Source of the DNA: Engraulis encrasicolus
Taxonomy: Eukaryota > Chordata > Actinopteri > Clupeiformes > Engraulidae
DNA: 64,000 nucleotides
Assembly: GCF_034702125.1 (NCBI RefSeq)
Contig: NC_085857.1
Span: forward strand, 51,278,278 to 51,342,277
Direction of reading: 5' to 3'
The position numbers were made by a program, and so were the translations under genes. Below, piece by piece: positions 61,401 through 64,000 of this stretch (its first letter is position 1; the number at the start of each line of letters is the position of its first letter). Below the pieces are notes generated by a model that was not told the origin of the DNA, searched no databases, and saw only the letters and a program-made list of their open reading frames with translations.

Positions 61401-64000
61401 AGTAAAAAATAAAGGAGATAACGTCACCATTCAGTGCACGTATCCTGTGGAGTATCAAGGCAAAAAGAAGTATTTCTGTAAAGAGGGTGGGGGTAAAATG
61501 CGCATGGATTTACTGCAATCCAGACCATCATACTCCAATCTCAAATATTATGTATCTGAGAACAAAACTGGAAACCTCTTCACAGTTACTATTTATAATC
61601 TGGATACGTATGATACTGCCACCTATTGGTGTGGAATGGGATCTGGTGGTAAAAATGTTGCATTGTTTACCAAAGTGGCGCTCAATGTTTCAGGTAAGTG
61701 CCTATTTGCTGTTATTAACTTATCCAGCGTTGAAGGAGTAGTATAGAATGCTTGAGTGAAAATACTGTCACTGTCTCACTCTGTTACCAGCATCTTTGTG
61801 GCATCGTTGTTTGTGACTCTTAGTGGAATATTTTCCTATTTTGATTTATTTCCTCAAGTTATAGTTCTATGATTGCTGAGATGACCATGAAGATGTTGTG
61901 CATGGTTAGAGTATTTTTGCTCCAATGTCTACCCAGTTAACACAGTTAACCCAGCCAGTGAAATCTTGCCGGCAGACGATGCTGTGGGCCAGGCGATTAA
62001 GACCGGTGGATGTGTGGTGATGTCACTTGTGGCAGCAGCTGCCTTCTTCCTGTGCTACATAAAGAGACAGAAGAGGAAGCAAGGTAGGCCGTGACACTCC
62101 ACATCAAACACATGCACACCAATATGCTCATCAAGGTCGACAGCTCTGTCATTTAAAAAACAATTATCAACCAATCGATCCTTCCACCACCAGACTGACA
62201 AAATGTTGTATAGAGTCTATGGGCGTGCTATAAAATATACAGATAGAGATATTGATGAAGTGAGAGAAGTACACGATTGATAAGGAGAGAGGGGGAGGGG
62301 GATTCTGACACCAGAGAAAATAAATTAAGGTGGTCTAATGGCGGTGGCTACAAGGATCAAGAGCTCCCTGTTAGATGCCACAGCACTATTACACTCAGAG
62401 AGAGAGAGATAGAGAGAGGACAGAAAGGACAGGGAGAGAGAGCGGTGAGGACTAGGATGGAGATTGATAGAGAAAGGACAGAAAGAAACATTAAAGACAA
62501 AAATGTACGGAAAGAGAGAGTTACCACTTAATGATTACCTCACAACAGCGCTCTGAATTAACACCTGCCAACCAGACAAATGCTGGTGAAATTTCAGTTT
62601 GGCTAGTAGAAAACAAAACTTACTAGCCACTTTTGACCCATTCGGGTCAGTGTTGCCAAATTAGCCACTTTGTCACTAGATGAAGCGACTTTTTGACATC
62701 CCTGGCGACTAAAAAAACTCATCTAGCGCCTTTAGCAGCTTTTTGGTGCATCTGGTGACTTTTTAAAACCCACATATTCAGTGACAAATTAATTGTTTTT
62801 CAATATAATTATGACTGCGCCGCCGTCAGAAGCATTTCCCACGGTTAAGGAGGGCTGCAGATTAGCTCTGACCTCCAAAAAGTAGCGAGCACCGCCCATT
62901 TCTACTGTGGACGAAGGCATGTGGGCATGTTTTCTGTAGATCAGTGCACCGTGCGTGACACTGTGACGTCATAAGTAACGTCATGATGTCATCTAGCGAC
63001 TTTTCAGCGAGCCAATAGCGACTTTGACTGATTTTCTTTTGGCAACATTGATTTGGTTGTGTGTGTTTGGCTAGTAATATTAACATCCACTAGCCATTTT
63101 GGCTGGTGATGAAAAAAATAGTAATTTAGAGCCCTGCCTCACAATATATTTTTGTTTCTCTCTGAAACAGAAAACACAAACAACTTGACATACCTGAAAG
63201 CAAAGGTGAGTAAACATGGACAAACAAGAATTACAAATGAATTAACAATAATGACATAAACTAGTGTATGACACATGACTTCAAAAATAAATTGTGCCAT
63301 TTATTTTGACCAAAGATTAAACACATACCAATGAGCTCTCTTTTAAAGCATTTATTGGAGTGTGATGTACAGTATGTGGCCACCACAGCCCTTGCTCTAA
63401 CAGTCAACATCTTGTGCTGTTCAACTTTGCCTTCAAATTAACTAGATGTATTATGTTCATTATGTTTAATCTTAAATTGAAGTCTTGGGTTTCCTTTTGT
63501 TTAGACTTGTTCTTCAACATTGCATCCAGTTTAAATTTCCATTTTACTGTGACATCTTAACACCTTGTCTCTGACCTAATTGTTCCCAGACGCAGACCGA
63601 GAACTCTGACGCCGACTCTATTTATGAAGAAATAGATGACCTCCCTCTCCCTCTGCCTCCTCATCCCCCCACATCAGAAGTCATCTACTCCATGGCAGAC
63701 GATCCGTACGACACACCGTTCCACTCGCTCGAGCCCTCCGACGTTACCCAGGCTACAGTTCACGCTGCGTCTGTGGCAGATAAACTACCCACAATTCCCT
63801 TTGAGAACAACCCCTATGACGCGCCATACCACTCGCTCGAGCCCTCAGACGTTACCCAGGCCGCGATCCACTCTGTGTATGCCACTGCTACGCTACCAAC
63901 CACCCCTGGTAACAACAACCAATCAAAAGATTCACAGACACAACTCCCCTCTGACATTACCCAGCCCGCGGTCGACTATGCGCACACAGCTACACTACCC
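58429..64000 (+). CDS. CD300/pIgR-like receptor E, four V domains, TM and tyrosine-repeat tail (3' end outside window)
   Basis: Exons: about 58429-58483, 58768-59046, 59815-60144, 60600-60771, 61053-61174, 61370-61693, 61937-62083, 63171-63205, 63590 onward; phases fit and the last frame is open to the window edge (about 625 codons seen). The start could also be the in-frame Met at 58444. Signal peptide is about 1-18. The four V-type domains carry CMRF35/CD300/pIgR hallmarks: D1 IYCKS, KYLCKG, YHCA; D2 TCKC, YWCGI; D3 VCKF, RFFCKG, YYCA; D4 QCTYP, KYFCKE, YWCGM. D3 alone is split between two exons. TM is about 450-468, then basic KRQKRKQ, with no acidic or basic residue inside the membrane segment. 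The tail has LTYLKA, SIYEEI, VIYSMA and repeated NPYDAPYHSLEPSDVTQA-type units. Members of this family bind lipids or immunoglobulins and signal through tail tyrosines; the ligand here is unknown. Confidence 0.88.
59305..59596. mobile_element. hAT-type MITE in the receptor E D1-D2 intron
   Basis: Ends CAGTGGTTGCCAAACTGC and GATTGGGAAGCACTCTG, with TTACAG directly repeated on both sides. Confidence 0.75.
62546..63136. mobile_element. 591-bp hAT-type element in receptor E
   Basis: An exact 8-bp duplication CCTCACAA flanks it (62538-62545, 63137-63144). Ends CAGCGCTCTGAATTAAC and TAATTTAGAGCCCTG. Same family as the 3.4-kb element at 25646-29061. Repeated GCTAGTA-type words inside. It lies in the intron after the TM exon. 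Confidence 0.88.

Overview
This is vertebrate, almost certainly teleost fish, nuclear DNA. It has split genes with GT-AG introns, immunoglobulin-superfamily immune receptors of the Siglec/CD22-like and CD300/pIgR-like types, the sperm fusion gene izumo1, tRNA-derived SINEs, many TIR/fold-back transposons and very long dinucleotide microsatellites. The species cannot be read from the sequence. I rebuilt five gene models exon by exon from splice sites, reading frame and phase. In every complete model the exon lengths sum to a multiple of three and end on an in-frame stop.

Layout: (A) 1401-9462 +, Siglec/CD22-like receptor with V + C2 + C2 + TM + tail, 456 aa. (B) 17428-20539 +, a paralogue with the same domains and ITIMs, 450 aa. 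(C) 31728-21025 on the minus strand, izumo1, nine exons, 346 aa, tail-to-tail with B. (D) 38908-50083 +, a shorter Siglec-like receptor with V + C2 + TM and a tail of repeated tyrosine motifs, 424 aa. (E) 58429 to beyond 64000 +, a CD300/pIgR-like receptor with four V-type domains and a repeated tyrosine-rich tail, cut by the window edge. The remainder is introns and intergenic DNA packed with mobile elements and simple repeats.

Most unusual: two Siglec-like paralogues each have an Ig-domain exon split by an intron absent at that position in the other paralogues. In both cases the intron is a TIR element inserted at a TA in a TTAAAG context. The element terminus AAGGT supplies the 5' splice site, and in D the duplicated target supplies the AG of the 3' site. 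Two further genomic copies of the gene A element (29588-29951 and 56400-56757) show what it looks like outside a coding exon. This reads as transposon-made intron gain, twice, inside one small gene cluster.

The four receptor genes share one orientation and one intron-phase logic (phase-1 Ig exons, a phase-2 last exon), so they look like a tandemly grown immune-receptor cluster. Tyrosine motifs in the tails (ITIM, ITSM, YxN) point to inhibitory or adaptor signalling through SHP-type phosphatases and Grb2-type adaptors. izumo1 is functionally unrelated and sits inside the cluster on the other strand.
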